A stretch of 64,000 nucleotides of DNA from Odontocerum albicorne (Eukaryota; Arthropoda; Insecta; Trichoptera; Odontoceridae): positions 18,840,747 through 18,904,746 of the forward strand of contig OX463865.1 of NCBI GenBank assembly GCA_949825065.1. The letters run 5' to 3'. A program made the position numbers and the translations under genes. Positions 22,224 to 32,699 of the stretch are shown here, piece after piece. The notes under the pieces were generated by a model, which made no database searches, was not told the origin of the DNA, and worked only from the letters and a program-made list of their open reading frames with translations. Each line of letters starts with the position of its first letter. Positions within the stretch are counted from its first letter, which is position 1.

Positions 22224-22273
22224 CTACTTTGGAGGGGACAATATTAATGTTAATATTGTCCCCTCCAAAGTAG
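22224..22273. repeat. 50-bp perfect palindrome
   Basis: Two 24-bp arms, ctactttggaggggacaata + ttaa and its exact reverse complement, separated by only tg. It sits at the broken 3' end of LINE-B. The sequence just right of it (about 22275-22340) resembles 23050-23105. Confidence 0.9.
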
Positions 22274-22414
22274 AACCCATAGGATAAAATATACTTTTGC
22301 TAATGTTTTTTTTTCAATTCTCAAAACATTTGTGCAAAAATACTTTTTGTGATAGTCTTTAACTCACCCAGCGATCTTGGCTTTACATAATATCGCTACT
22401 TGGCTATACATATT

Positions 22415-22800
22415 GAGGTGCATGGCCGCGCAGTAACACACTGGACTTTCGTGCGGAAGGTCATCGATTCGAATCCAGCACTGTGCTACTCCCCTCGGAT
22501 GACGCAGGCATTTTTTCCGCCTAATGTTTGGGAGTATAAGGATACCTATGACTTCGGTCATTTCTATTCTTTAAAAAAAAGGAGAAAAAAAACATGCCGG
22601 TGTGTTCCGATTGTCTCACTTCAGGTGTGCCATCGTATCCAGTACGCCAGTGTGGATGGTGAGTTTGCTGGTGTGTAACAGCCCACTCACTTAAAGAAGA
22701 GGAAAAAAAAAAGAAATGAACTAAACCTCCACGGCACCAAGTGAATTGACGTTGGAATGGCGAGGGGATCCTCGACTACGAGGCCCAGCAATGACAACGA
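22415..22800 (+). mobile_element. SINE-2 copy
   Basis: The tRNA-like head has ggccgcgcagtaacacactg and B box gattcgaatcc. The body has gcactgtgctactcccctcg, gcattttttccgcctaatgt and aaggatacctatgacttcgg. A trailing block to about 22800 (ctggtgtgtaacagcccact, atggcgaggggatcctcgac) is shared with the 14340 copy. It is the best copy of this family in the window. Confidence 0.75.
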
Positions 22801-22960
22801 CATACTATCACGTCATTTCCCTGTCGGGAGGAGAGAACGCCAAACTTTCTTACCTTGACATATATCCATAGACTCTTCTATATCCATATATCTGCTCATA
22901 CAACTTCTACGATTTTTTTGACTTTCCACGTTTCCTTCTTTAAAAACACGAGATAAAAAT
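22801..22960 (-). mobile_element. LINE-A 3' piece
   Basis: catactatcacgtcatttcc and ctgtcgggaggagagaacgc, then catatatctgctcatacaac and ttctacgatttttttgactt. This is the reverse complement of the LINE-A C-terminus and UTR. Confidence 0.55.
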
Positions 22961-23119
22961 TGAGATAAGATTTGATAAATAAATAACGAGAATTTACATT
23001 TTCCCTAAAAAGTATTTATTTAACCATTAATATGAATATTTTCCCTTTCAATGAAGTCCTCATAGAATAAAATACAGTTTTGCCAACGTTTTTTTCCAAT
23101 CCGCAAAACATATTACATC

Positions 23120-23335
23120 CCTTAGATTTAGTTAGACATTAATTAACATGATTCATATTGATGTCATGTTAATTTTTATAAAACCAATTTCCTCCAACAT
23201 GTCATAAACATTAACATAAATCATATTGACGTTTATAAACATTAACATGATTCATATTAATGTTTATAAACATCAACATGATTCAGATTAATGTTTATAA
23301 ACATTAACATGATTGATGGGGATGCTTTATCAGTT
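23120..23335. repeat. AT-rich array of aacattaacatgattcatat units
   Basis: Units of about 32-36 bp built on aatgtttataaacattaaca, themselves partly palindromic. The block, including ttataaaaccaatttcctcc, is repeated in inverted orientation at 27235-27430. Confidence 0.85.
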
Positions 23336-23369
23336 ATGGATGTTGATATCTTTTCAAAAGATAGCATCA

Positions 23370-25330
23370 AATATCTTGGTGTCCTGTCTTGATAGTAAGC
23401 TCTCCTTCGATAGACAAATATCTTGGTGTCCTGTCTTGATAGTAATCTCTCCTTCGATAGACAAATTTCTTGATGTCCTGTCTTGATAGTAAGCTCTCCT
23501 TCGATAGACGAATATCTTAGTGTCCTGTCTTGATAGTAAGCTCTCCTTCGATAGACGAATATCTTGGTGTCCTGTCTTGATAGTAAGCTCTCCTTCGATA
23601 GACAAATATCTTGATGGTCTTGATAGTAAGCTCTCCTTCGATAGACAAATATCTTGGTGTCCTGTCTTGAAAGTAATCTCTCCTTCGATAGACAAATTTC
23701 TTGATGTCCTGTCTTGATAGTAAGCTCTCCTTCGATAGACAAATATCTTGATGGTCTTGATAGTAAGCTCTCCTTCGATAGACAAATATCTTGGTGTCCT
23801 GTCTTGAAAGTAATCTCTCCTTCGATAGACAAATTTCTTGATGTCCTGTCTTGATAGTAAGCTCTCCTTCGATAGACGAATATCTTAGTGTCCTGTCTTG
23901 ATAGTAAGCTCTCCTTCGATAGACGAATATCTTGGTGTCCTGTCTTGATAGTAAGCTCTCCTTCGATAGACAAATATCTTGATGGTCTTGATAGTAAGCT
24001 CTCCTTCGATAGACAAATATCTTGGTGTCCTGTCTTGAAAGTAATCTCTCCTTCGATAGACAAATTTCTTGATGTCCTGTCTTGATAGTAAGCTCTCCTT
24101 CGATAGACAAATATCTTGATGGTCTTGATAGTAAGCTCTCCTTCGATAGACAAATATCTTGGTGTCCTGTCTTGAAAGTAATCTCTCCTTCGATAGACAA
24201 ATTTCTTGATGTCCTGTCTTGATAGTAAGCTCTCCTTCGATAGACAAATATCTTAGTGTCCTGTCTTGATAGTAAGCTCTCCTTCGATAGACGAATATCT
24301 TGGTGTCCTGTCTTGATAGTAAGCTCTCCTTCGATAGACAAATATCTTAGTGTCCTGTCTTGATAGTAAGCTCTCCTTCGATAGACAAATATCTTAGTGT
24401 CGTGTCTTGATAGTAAGCTCTCCTTCGATAGACGAATATCTTAATGTCCTGTCTTGATAGTAAGCTCTCCTTCGATAGACAAATATCTTAGTGTCCTGTC
24501 TTGATAGTAAGCTCTCCTTCGATAGACGAATATCTTGGTGTCCTGTCTTGATAGTAAGCTCTCCTTCGATAGACAAATATCTTAGTGTCCTGTCTTGATA
24601 GTAAGCTCTCCTTCGATAGACAAATATCTTAGTGTCCTGTCTTGATAGTAAGCTCTCCTTCGATAGACGAATATCTTGGTGTCCTGTCTTGATAGTAAGC
24701 TCTCCTTCGATAGACAAATATCTTAGTGTCCTGTCTTGATAGTAAGCTCTCCTTCGATAGGCAAATATCTTAGTGTCCTGTCTTGATAGTAAGCTCTCCT
24801 TCGATAGACGAATATCTTGGTGTCCTGTCTTGATAGTAAGCTCTCCTTCGATAGACAAATATCTTAGTGTCCTGTCTTGATAGTAAGCTCTCCTTCGATA
24901 GACAAATATCTTAGTGTCCTGTCTTGATAGTAAGCTCTCCTTCGATAGACGAATATCTTGGTGTCCTGTCTTGATAGTAAGCTCTCCTTCGATAGACAAA
25001 TATCTTAGTGTCCTGTCTTGATAGTAAGCTCTCCTTCGATAGACAAATATCTTAGTGTCCTGTCTTGATAGTAAGCTCTCCTTCGATAGACGAATATCTT
25101 GGTGTCCTGTCTTGATAGTAAGCTCTCCTTCGATAGACAAATATCTTAGTGTCCTGTCTTGATAGTAAGCTCTCCTTCGATAGACAAATATCTTAGTGTC
25201 CTGTCTTGATAGTAAGCTCTCCTTCGATAGACAAATATCTTAGTGTCCTGTCTTGATAGTAAGCTCTCCTTCGATAGACGAATATCTTGGTGTCCTGTCA
25301 TGATAGTATGCTCTCTTTCGATAGATAAAT
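23370..25330 (+). repeat. 47-bp tandem array derived from LINE reverse transcriptase
   Basis: About 41 copies of cttggtgtcctgtcttgata + gtaagctctccttcgatagacaaatat, with some shorter copies (ttgatggtcttgatagtaag). The first unit follows in-frame text DVDIFSKDSIKYLGV. With a one-base shift the unit continues LDSKLSFDR.I, which is the YLGV.LD..L.F..HI motif of LINE reverse transcriptases. The unit is not a multiple of three, yet both strands show frames of up to 298 codons because all frames avoid stops over three units. Not a gene. Confidence 0.9.
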
Positions 25331-25334
25331 TGGT

Positions 25335-25475
25335 CACATCGTGTATTCAGGTTTATATAGTCTTAGAGGTTTGAATCCCGCACCGTGCTACTCCCCTCAA
25401 ATAACACAGGCATTTTTCCGCATAGTATTCGGCGGGGGTACAAGGGTACCTATGACTTCGGTCATAAACATATAT
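25335..25475 (+). mobile_element. SINE-2 fragment
   Basis: gtttgaatcccgcaccgtgc, tactcccctcaaataacaca and ggtacctatgacttcggtca. An inverted copy at 27793-27935 has the same unusual start (tagtcttagaggtttgaatc), so the two were duplicated together with the 47-bp array. Confidence 0.75.
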
Positions 25476-25639
25476 ATTTTTTATAATAATTGTTTTGTTA
25501 GTTTTTCTTCATTCATTCATTCATTGTACATGTCCAAAGCATCTCAAAGTTTCCCCTTTCATCTTCTTTAATACATTTATTCACGATAAAAAAGAGTCTA
25601 CAAAACATGAAAACAACGGCACAAAAAACAAGTTAATTC
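25476..25639. other. Unassigned spacer
   Basis: AT-rich. It includes (attc)n at about 25510 and nothing recognised. Confidence 0.4.
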
Positions 25640-25900
25640 AAATGTCGTAATTTATTTTATCAAACACTGTTTATTCCACTTTATTTAATGTTATAACCCT
25701 ACCGGTTTCAAGGCTTTCACCTCATCATCAGGGAGCACAAACAAGACTTGCCTTGTTTGTGTTATCCTGATGATGAAGTGTGCACCTTGTTAAACCGGTA
25801 GGGTTATACCGTTACAAAAAGTGGAATAAACAGTGTTTGATAAAAACAAATTACAATGTCTTCAAACCTCCACAATGTTAATGCCTTAACTATAAATAAT
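25640..25900. mobile_element. Penelope-like fold-back element
   Basis: Two inverted arms, gtaatttattttatcaaaca ... ccctaccggttt and its reverse complement, flank a short middle with acctcatcatcagggagcac. The arms match the 3' end of the Penelope-like copy at 61380-61490 (ccttgaaaccggtagggtta, gtggaataaacagtgtttga). The outer tag cctccacaatgttaatgcct is also beside the copies at 49850 and 60960. Confidence 0.75.
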
Positions 25901-26289
25901 ATATTGATTCATATACCTAAAATTAGTTACAAAACAATATAAAGTATATTTTAAACTAACATTCATATACGAGTATATAAGGTATACAATAAAAAAGCAG
26001 TTATATTTACAAAGTTTGTATAATGTATTGTATTATTTTTCTTAATATATTATATTCATAAATTATGTATATTTAAGTTAAATAAATGTACATATATAAT
26101 AATATATAACCGAAATTTAGCTAAGTAGATTTACGTAACGGTGGAATATACAATATATTTTAGATTTCATAGGGAAAAGTGATTTAATTGTTCCGTCAAT
26201 GCGTTCATTGAAACTTGTTAATAAAACTAATGATTTTATGTTAACGTGCATTTCTAACGGTTTAAATATTTTTTTGAATTAGAAAAGGT
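25901..26289. other. AT-rich stretch
   Basis: Nothing recognised apart from weak similarity to a LINE 3' UTR (ttttaaactaacattcatat) like that at 20660. Confidence 0.4.
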
Positions 26290-26915
26290 TTTTGATTCTG
26301 AATTACTTATGCCTTAAGTTCACATTCGTCCCTAATCACTTAAGTTTACATTCGTCCCTAATCACTTTATTTCACATTCGTCCCTAATCACTTAAGTTCA
26401 CATTCGTCCCTAATCACTTAAGTTTACATTCGTCCCTAATCACTTTATTTCACATTCGTCCCTAATCACTTAAGTTCACATTCGTCCCTAATCACTTAAG
26501 TTCTCATTCGTCCCTAATTACTTAATTTCTCCTTCGTCCCTAATCACTTAATTTCACATTCGCCCCTAATCACTTAATTTCACATTCGTCCCCAATCACT
26601 AAAGTTCACATTCATCCCTAATCACTTAAGTTCACATTCGTCCCTAATCACTTAATTTCTCATTTGTCCCTAATCACTTAATTTCACATTCTTCCCTAAT
26701 CACTAAAGTTCACATTCATCCCTAATCACTTAAGTTCACATTCGTCCCTAATCACTTAATTTCACATTCGTCCCTAATCACTTAATTTCACATTCGTCCC
26801 TAATCACTAAAGTTCAAATTCATTCCTAATCCCTTAATTTCACATTCGTTCCTAATTACTAAAGTTCACATTCGTCCCTAATCACTTAAGTTCACATTCA
26901 TCCCTAATCACTATC
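26290..26915. repeat. 26-bp tandem array derived from LINE-A
   Basis: About 23 copies of ttaagttcacattcgtccct + aatcac. The reverse complement reads V-I-R-D-E-C-E-L. It matches the LINE-A stretch at 18690-18730 (gtgattagggatgaatgtta + acttaa) base for base apart from two substitutions. A single LINE-A segment has therefore been amplified. Confidence 0.85.
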
Positions 26916-26916
26916 G

Positions 26917-27190
26917 AAGGAGAGCTTACTATCATGACAGGACACCAAGATATTTGTCTATCGAAGGAGAGCTTACTATCAAGACAGGACACCAAGATAT
27001 TTGTCTATCGAAGGAGAGCTTACTATCAAGACAGGACACCAAGATATTTGTCTATCGAAGGAGAGCTTACTATCAAGACAGGACACCAAGATATTTGTCT
27101 ATCGAAGGAGAGCTTACTATCAAGACAGGACACCAAGATATTTGTATATCGAAGGAGAGCTTACTATCAAGACAGGACACCAAAATATTT
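26917..27190 (-). repeat. Inverted block of the 47-bp array
   Basis: Six copies of the 47-bp unit in reverse orientation relative to 23370-25330. They end caaaatattttatgctattt and ttgaaaagataccaacatcc, the reverse complement of the unique start of the left array. Open frames here are repeat artefacts. Confidence 0.9.
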
Positions 27191-27234
27191 TATGCTATTT
27201 TTTGAAAAGATACCAACATCCATAACTGATAAAG

Positions 27235-27785
27235 CATGCCCATCAACCATGTTAATGTTTATAAACATTAATGTGAATCATGTTGATATTTATAAACATT
27301 AATATGAGTCATTTTAATGTTTATAAACGTCAATATGATTTATGTTAATGTTTATGACATGTTGGAGGAAATTGGTTTTATAAAAATTAACATGACATCA
27401 ATATGAATAATGTTAATTAATGTAAACGTCAAATATGACTTATTTTAATGTTTATGAACATTAATATGAATCATGTTAATGTTTATATACATTAATATAA
27501 ATCATGTTAATGTTTATAAACATTATTACGATAATGTTTATAGACATTAACATGAATCATTTTAATGTTTACAAACATTACCATGAATCAAGTTAATGTT
27601 TATAAACATTAATATAAATCATTTTAATGTTTATAAACATTAACATGATTCATATTAATGTTTATAAACATTAGAATAAGTCATATTGACGTTTATAAAC
27701 ATTAACATGATTCGTATTAATGTTTACAAACATTAATATGAATCATGTTAATATTCATCAATATGAATCATGTTAATGTTTAAAA
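27235..27785. repeat. AT-rich palindromic array (inverted partner of 23120-23335)
   Basis: About 15 units of atgtttataaacattaatat type. The first 200 bp mirror 23120-23335 including ggaggaaattggttttataa. The rest is further expansion present only on this side. Confidence 0.85.
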
Positions 27786-27792
27786 ATATTTT

Positions 27793-27990
27793 TTAAAGAA
27801 TATATATGACCGAAGTCATAGGTATCCTTATACCCCGAATACTATGCGGAAAAAATGTCTGTGTTATTTGAGTGCTACTTGCACAGTGCGGAGTTCGAAC
27901 CTCTAAGACTATAGAAACCTGAATACACCATACAACCAATTTATCTATCGAAAGAGAGCTTACTATCAAGACAGACACCAAGATAATAGC
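27793..27990 (-). mobile_element. SINE-2 fragment followed by one more 47-bp unit
   Basis: Reverse complement of the 25335-25475 block: gaccgaagtcataggtatcc, gttatttgagtgctacttgc. From 27940 the 47-bp unit resumes (cgaaagagagcttactatca). The order array - AT block - SINE - array implies an ancestral circular or tandem higher-order unit. Confidence 0.7.
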
Positions 27991-28059
27991 CATAACTGAT
28001 AAAAATCCCTATCAAGAAGGTGCTGTCTACAACCCATACAAGAAATCAACCTACATTTG

Positions 28060-28560
28060 TCTTAGGCCGAGGCCACACCAAAATGCTTAATTAGGTGCTA
28101 AGCTAGGTTTTACGTGATTCATATACTAGGTGACTTCATGCATGGCCACACCAAAGTGCTACGCACAAATTCATTTGACAGTTGGGAACGGTTGAGTCAA
28201 CACACGATGTCACTCTCAAAACTAAGGCCTCGGCCACACAGGAAGGAGCCTCGCTTGATGCTCAGAGCTATGTTGCGAGCTAGGCGACATATCCTAGCGA
28301 ACCAACGTACCGCATACTATCGCAGTGGCCACACTGCACGCTTCGCGCCACGTTGCATGACGATTAATTATCGAGTGAATCTCCTAATGAACAGACGTGT
28401 TGGTTAATTTACAAGATGGCGGAAGTTTTAATGATAGCTTTGTATAAAAGGGAGCCTTTGTGGAACCCATGGAGCAAATTATAGAAAAATGTACTTGTAA
28501 TAAAATCACTTTGGAATGAAGTTGCACAGAAAGTAAATAAATGTCCCACCTAAGCCTTTC
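28060..28560 (+). mobile_element. PIF/Harbinger-like remnant with a MADF fragment
   Basis: GC-rich repeats ggccgaggccacaccaaaat (28069) and aaggcctcggccacacagga (28223) look like terminal or subterminal repeats. From ATG 28416 the frame reads MAEVLMIALYKREPLWNPWS, KL, stop, then VIKSLWNEVAQKVNK. This is the helix pattern of a MADF/Myb-like DNA-binding domain, the helper protein of Harbinger transposons. The frame is broken. The superfamily call rests on the domain and the style of the ends. Confidence 0.5.
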
Positions 28561-29990
28561 TAAAATTCTTATGTCCCCCCTACGTAACGGTGACGCGACA
28601 AAGCGATCAAAATACGACTAAACTCTGAACGAGTCAATTATCGAATTTCCCCCCTTAAAAATCAAATTGTCCCCCTGTGAAGCGTGGGCTCCACGTTGGG
28701 AAACACTGCCCTAAAGCATTTATGGAACGAATTTTTGGAGTTTTTAGCTCACCTAGCAATTTTCCTTTTATCTGCTATATGGTCGTAAAATGTTGTATTT
28801 TTAATGTCCTCTTCATATTTGGGAACAATAAAAAGTGGCAGGAGGAGGCATATCTGGTGAATACGGTGGATACGGCATAACGACAATGGTGGTTTTGCCA
28901 AAAATTCACGAATTATTTTGTGAAGTATGAGCCGGTGTAATACCGTGAGGCAAAATTCAGAAATTTTTTACCCAAAATTCTGATCGTTTTTTTTCGGATC
29001 GTCTCACACAAACAGTGTAAAACCTCAAAAAAATCATTTTTAAAATGTTAAATTTGCCAAAATGCGTTTTAAATCTGTTGGCAGAAGTTGATATGTCCAT
29101 TTTTTGTGATTTTCTGTTAATTCTCCCAATTTATAGAAAATATTTCTCAGCATGTTGTGGCAAAACTTGATGTGTCAGTCATTATCCAAACAAAATATAA
29201 ATTGTTTGGAAAAACTTAAAAAAATGCTTATTTATACTGATTTTGACAACTTATTAAAGTTAATATCGCTTCTCCTGTATACTAAGGTAAAACGGACATA
29301 TCAACTTCTGTTATAACGCCACAGAAATACTTGACTGTCTAGGACAAACTGCCCATCCAATATGGCTGAAAATTGAAATGTATATCACATACGGTGTCGC
29401 CAACGTGATAGGCTCAATAAAAAAAAAAGCCCGCGAAATAAAAAAAAATTCGTTATTTTTTTATCAACCTTCGTACGTGTTTTGTAAGTTCATTTTATTC
29501 AGTTTGAGATCGAATATATAGTAGTATTAGAAATACAAAGAGAGAGAAAGAAAGCGGAAATCTTAAAAAAAAAAGAAAATTGTCCATTAAGATTATAGAA
29601 GATGTGACCTTGAGGTTCCCATCATTCTACCCAAAATTGTTCGCAGCAACATCCATTACGGCCAGCTTTTCCCATAATATAACACATTGTCCATTGTCTT
29701 GCACCAGCTGATCTCACTGCCAAGGTAAACAATGATGATAATTCAAACCAGAAGTCTCGCCTCGGAGTCACCTTTCTGTTGAAAGGAACAATGTTTAATA
29801 CACGTATATCAAGTCAGGGATAACTTGTTCGGAGTATCGGTCCGATGGTAGGACGCCTTACTCCTTCATCGGATAAGTGCTGACTGTTATGATATTTATT
29901 GGATATTTTGGATCTCTTTAGGAATCGGGAAAGGAGCGGTTTCCTAAGAAAACGGGTTCCTTATATAGCGCACGTTACATGACGTGATAC
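28561..29990. other. Unassigned 1.4 kb, probably old repeats
   Basis: Positions 28640-28720 have the look of a MITE end (ccacgttgggaaacactgcc). Positions 28900-29330 contain ttgatatgtccat-type motifs twice in opposite orientation, suggesting a decayed inverted element. Positions 29600-29720 have short open frames on the minus strand. No family is recognised. Confidence 0.35.
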
Positions 29991-29997
29991 TGGCGCG

Positions 29998-30650
29998 CTG
30001 CCGGACGGCAGAAATGAGAACTCACAACTGTCAGATGGAAACTTTATTCCACATATTTTGTTTCAACTGGGCTTTCCTATAGTATTTGCTCTTCATATTA
30101 TATAAAGCTTCACTATTTCTTACAAAATCTATCAATATTTCGTTATTTTCGCTGGTCCAAATTAAATAACGTTTGCGTCGCATCCGCCTGGCGTGCCGCC
30201 AGACGGCAGAAGTGAGAACCCACAACTGTCAGTTGAAAACTTTATTCCACATATTTTATTTCAACTGGGCTTTTCTATAGTCTTTGCTCTTCATATTATA
30301 TAAAGCTTCACTATTTCTTACAAAATCAATCAAAATTTCGTTATTTTCGCTGGTCCAAATTAAATTACGTTTGCGTCGCATCTGCCTGGCGTGCCACCAG
30401 ACGGCAGAAGTGAACCCACAACTGTCAGTTGAAAACTTTATTCCACATATTTTATTTCAACTGGGCTTTCCTATAGTATTTGCTCTTCACATTATATAAA
30501 ACTTCATTATTTCTTACAAAATCAATCAATATTTTGTCATTTTCGCTGGTCCAAATTCGTTTGCACTATTTTTTTATTGTAAAACGGTGTTCGCTACACG
30601 GGAAAAATCGTTCCACGACTGTTTGCTCCGTTATCACGGCCATCATGCAA
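29998..30650 (-). pseudogene. MADF-domain helper gene fragment, triplicated
   Basis: Three tandem units of about 196 bp (starting near 29998, 30193 and 30391) each encode on the minus strand RKRYLIWTSENNEILIDFVR, then NSEALYNMKSKYYRKAQLKQ, then NMWNKV. This is the first part of a MADF (Adf1-like) DNA-binding domain. The outermost copy continues up to ATG at about 30646 (MAVITEQTVVERFFP). No transposase is attached. Probably a PIF/Harbinger second ORF, less likely a duplicated host exon. Confidence 0.65.
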
Positions 30651-30939
30651 ATAGCAGCATTATTGCTATTTGACATTACACTCACAACCAACGCACTCTA
30701 GGAAACCAACGCCATTGGTTGGCATAGATAATGTTTTGTTGCGTGCGCTATATAACGACACCACCAACGCTCTCTAGGAAACCACGCCATATGGTTTGCA
30801 TAGACAATGTTTTGTTATGTGCGCTATATAACGACACCACTTTCTTAGGAAACCTATGCTTTAGTGTTTCATATTTTAATTATTTGTCTAAACAAATTGC
30901 AATATTGATATTTCTAAAATAATATATAAAGTTACTTAG
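30651..30939. other. Short direct repeats
   Basis: Two or three imperfect copies of about 83 bp (ctctaggaaaccaacgccat, gcgctatataacgacaccac). Otherwise unassigned. Confidence 0.5.
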
Positions 30940-31342
30940 TAATATTATGTAAGACACGTTTGTTTCCTTCTATCAATTATCCGCACCATCTTCACCTCCT
31001 GTTTAGTGATATTATGTAAGACACGTTTGTTTCCTTCTCTCAATTATCCGGACCATCTTCACCTCCTATTTAGTAATATTATGTAAGACACGTTTGTTTT
31101 CTTCTCTCAATTATCCGGACCATCTTCACCTCCTATTTAGTAATATTATGTAAGACACGTTTGTTTTCCTCTCTCAATTATCCGGACCATCTTCACCTCC
31201 TATTTAGTAATATTATGCAAAACACGTTTGTTTCCTTCTCTCAATTATCCGGACCATCTTCACCTCCTATTTAGTGATATTATGTAAGACACGTTTGTTT
31301 CCTTCTCTCCATTATCCGGACCATCTTCACCTCCTATTTAGT
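30940..31342. repeat. 67-bp tandem array
   Basis: Six copies of a 67-bp unit with tattatgtaagacacgtttg and ttatccggaccatcttcacc. Spacing between aacacg/acacg marks is exactly 67 for the central units. Non-coding. Confidence 0.92.
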
Positions 31343-31369
31343 ACGGCTAATTGAGTTTCAACTGTATAT

Positions 31370-31545
31370 TTATTTATATAACACGAAGTCTTATAAATAC
31401 ATAATTTGTGAAAAAACGTGTAATTTATTGTAGTTTGAAAATATTACACAATTTTAATGGATCTGGGTTTGTTGCCTTTCATTTGTCGTGTCCCCAGTAA
31501 ACTAGGCTTTTGCCTGTGTCTTACTGAGGACACATAATATGAAGA
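31370..31545 (-). mobile_element. LINE-E 3' UTR copy
   Basis: ggatctgggtttgttgcctt and ccccagtaaactaggctttt are the reverse complement of 39510-39640, the 3' UTR of the LINE-E copy there. Confidence 0.7.
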
Positions 31546-31745
31546 AATAAATTGATATTTATTTCCATTTTTTTACCATACAATACACCAAATTATAATA
31601 GTAAAAGTGACCAAAAAAATGGGATATTTTTGGCGGCACAACACCTTACTGGACCCTGTTACCAACAATGGCACAAAAGATATATTAAATTCACTTTCGT
31701 CTGTGAATAATTTCGCATACCTCAGAAACCAGAAGCCGCAATTAC

Positions 31746-31864
31746 CTGTTACGTTTAGTTCCATTATTATATCAAAGTTAACGTCCGGACAGCCATAACT
31801 TCTGCCGCCTTTCTCCGCTGCGGCCTGCAAAGCGCCCCACGGGTGAAGGCCGAGCGCGAAGTAA
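31746..31864 (-). other. Candidate exon, function unknown
   Basis: A GC-rich 119-bp block in AT-rich surroundings, flanked on the minus strand by ttattattatag and by CAG/gtaattg. One frame is open throughout (YFALGLHPWGALQAAAEK ... NFDIIMELNVT). It could be an untranslated or first exon of the cuticular gene, which lies downstream on the same strand, or an exon of another gene. It does not give an in-frame extension of the signal-peptide exon. No homology recognised. Confidence 0.35.
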
Positions 31865-31899
31865 CTATAATAATAATTGGTGAAATTTGCTTTACATAA

Positions 31900-32440
31900 C
31901 ACTCTCTCTCTCTCTCTGATGGCACTACTACAGTCTTAAGTCGAACCCTACCTTCCTTCAGCCACGTTAATCGATTTCAGTCATGTCCCAAAAAAATAAC
32001 GAGACAATTTTATGGTCATTCAAAAACTTCATATCAACCAGCTAGGATATCGTGGTATGAAGAACTACCACAAAGAATCTCTATCTACTGCCTACAATAA
32101 AATAAAAATAAACAAACAACCTCTGGTTGCCAGATCAATACTGACCAAGGATGGAAACCAGGACGGAGTACCTGTCAAGGTCCTCGATGAAAATAGTACT
32201 TATCGATGAAAATAGCAACGTTCTCCGAATAAACCCACTCAGAGTAAGGTGTGTCGCTGCCGTAAAAGGAATCCCTCAAAATAGTTCCTTCTTCGTCACT
32301 ACGGGACGTCACACTCATAAAAAAAGAAAGAAGATTTTAATCTTCTAGTGTATCTAATGCGTTGGGTGGGGACTTATTTTGTCCCCCATAACAGCATGGG
32401 TGGAGGTGAGATCGAACAACAATTTTCTAAAGAAGCCCTT
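31900..32440. other. Unassigned, with a (CT)n run
   Basis: A CT microsatellite at 31901-31917. A plus-strand frame at 32012-32209 (SLSTAYNKIKINKQPLVARS) might be a retroelement remnant but I cannot place it. Confidence 0.35.
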
Positions 32441-32444
32441 CTTC

Positions 32445-32640
32445 TTCCTAGTGTCATGTCAGGTTCCTCCAACGTTGAATATCACCTGAGAGTAGACATC
32501 TTTGTCCCCGGCTGCCCGAAAAAGATCTCCAACGCCCCTTATACCAGTCAAATCACGTATTCACACAAAGGGATTTGCCTCCTGCCATCAACTCTTCGAA
32601 CTTCTATTTTACCTTAGATGATCAGGTGCAGTAATTTATA
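32445..32640 (-). pseudogene. Endonuclease-RT LINE (LINE-C) 3' coding end
   Basis: Reverse complement of 60700-60880: cacctgatcatctaaggtaa ... ctctcaggtgatattcaacg. It encodes the degenerate end of the same reverse transcriptase. Confidence 0.65.
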
Positions 32641-32699
32641 CTATGCTAAAGAAAATAAAGTACGAGTACTTAAATAAAGAAGCCAATTTAATATAATTA

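Noticed and set aside
23370..25330. CRISPR array
   Set aside because: Units are directly contiguous with no variable spacers, and the surroundings are eukaryotic transposon sequence.
23257..27302. ORFs up to 298 codons in the 47-bp arrays
   Set aside because: Frames are open on both strands and in several phases because the repeat lacks stops over three units. No start context, domain or splice support.
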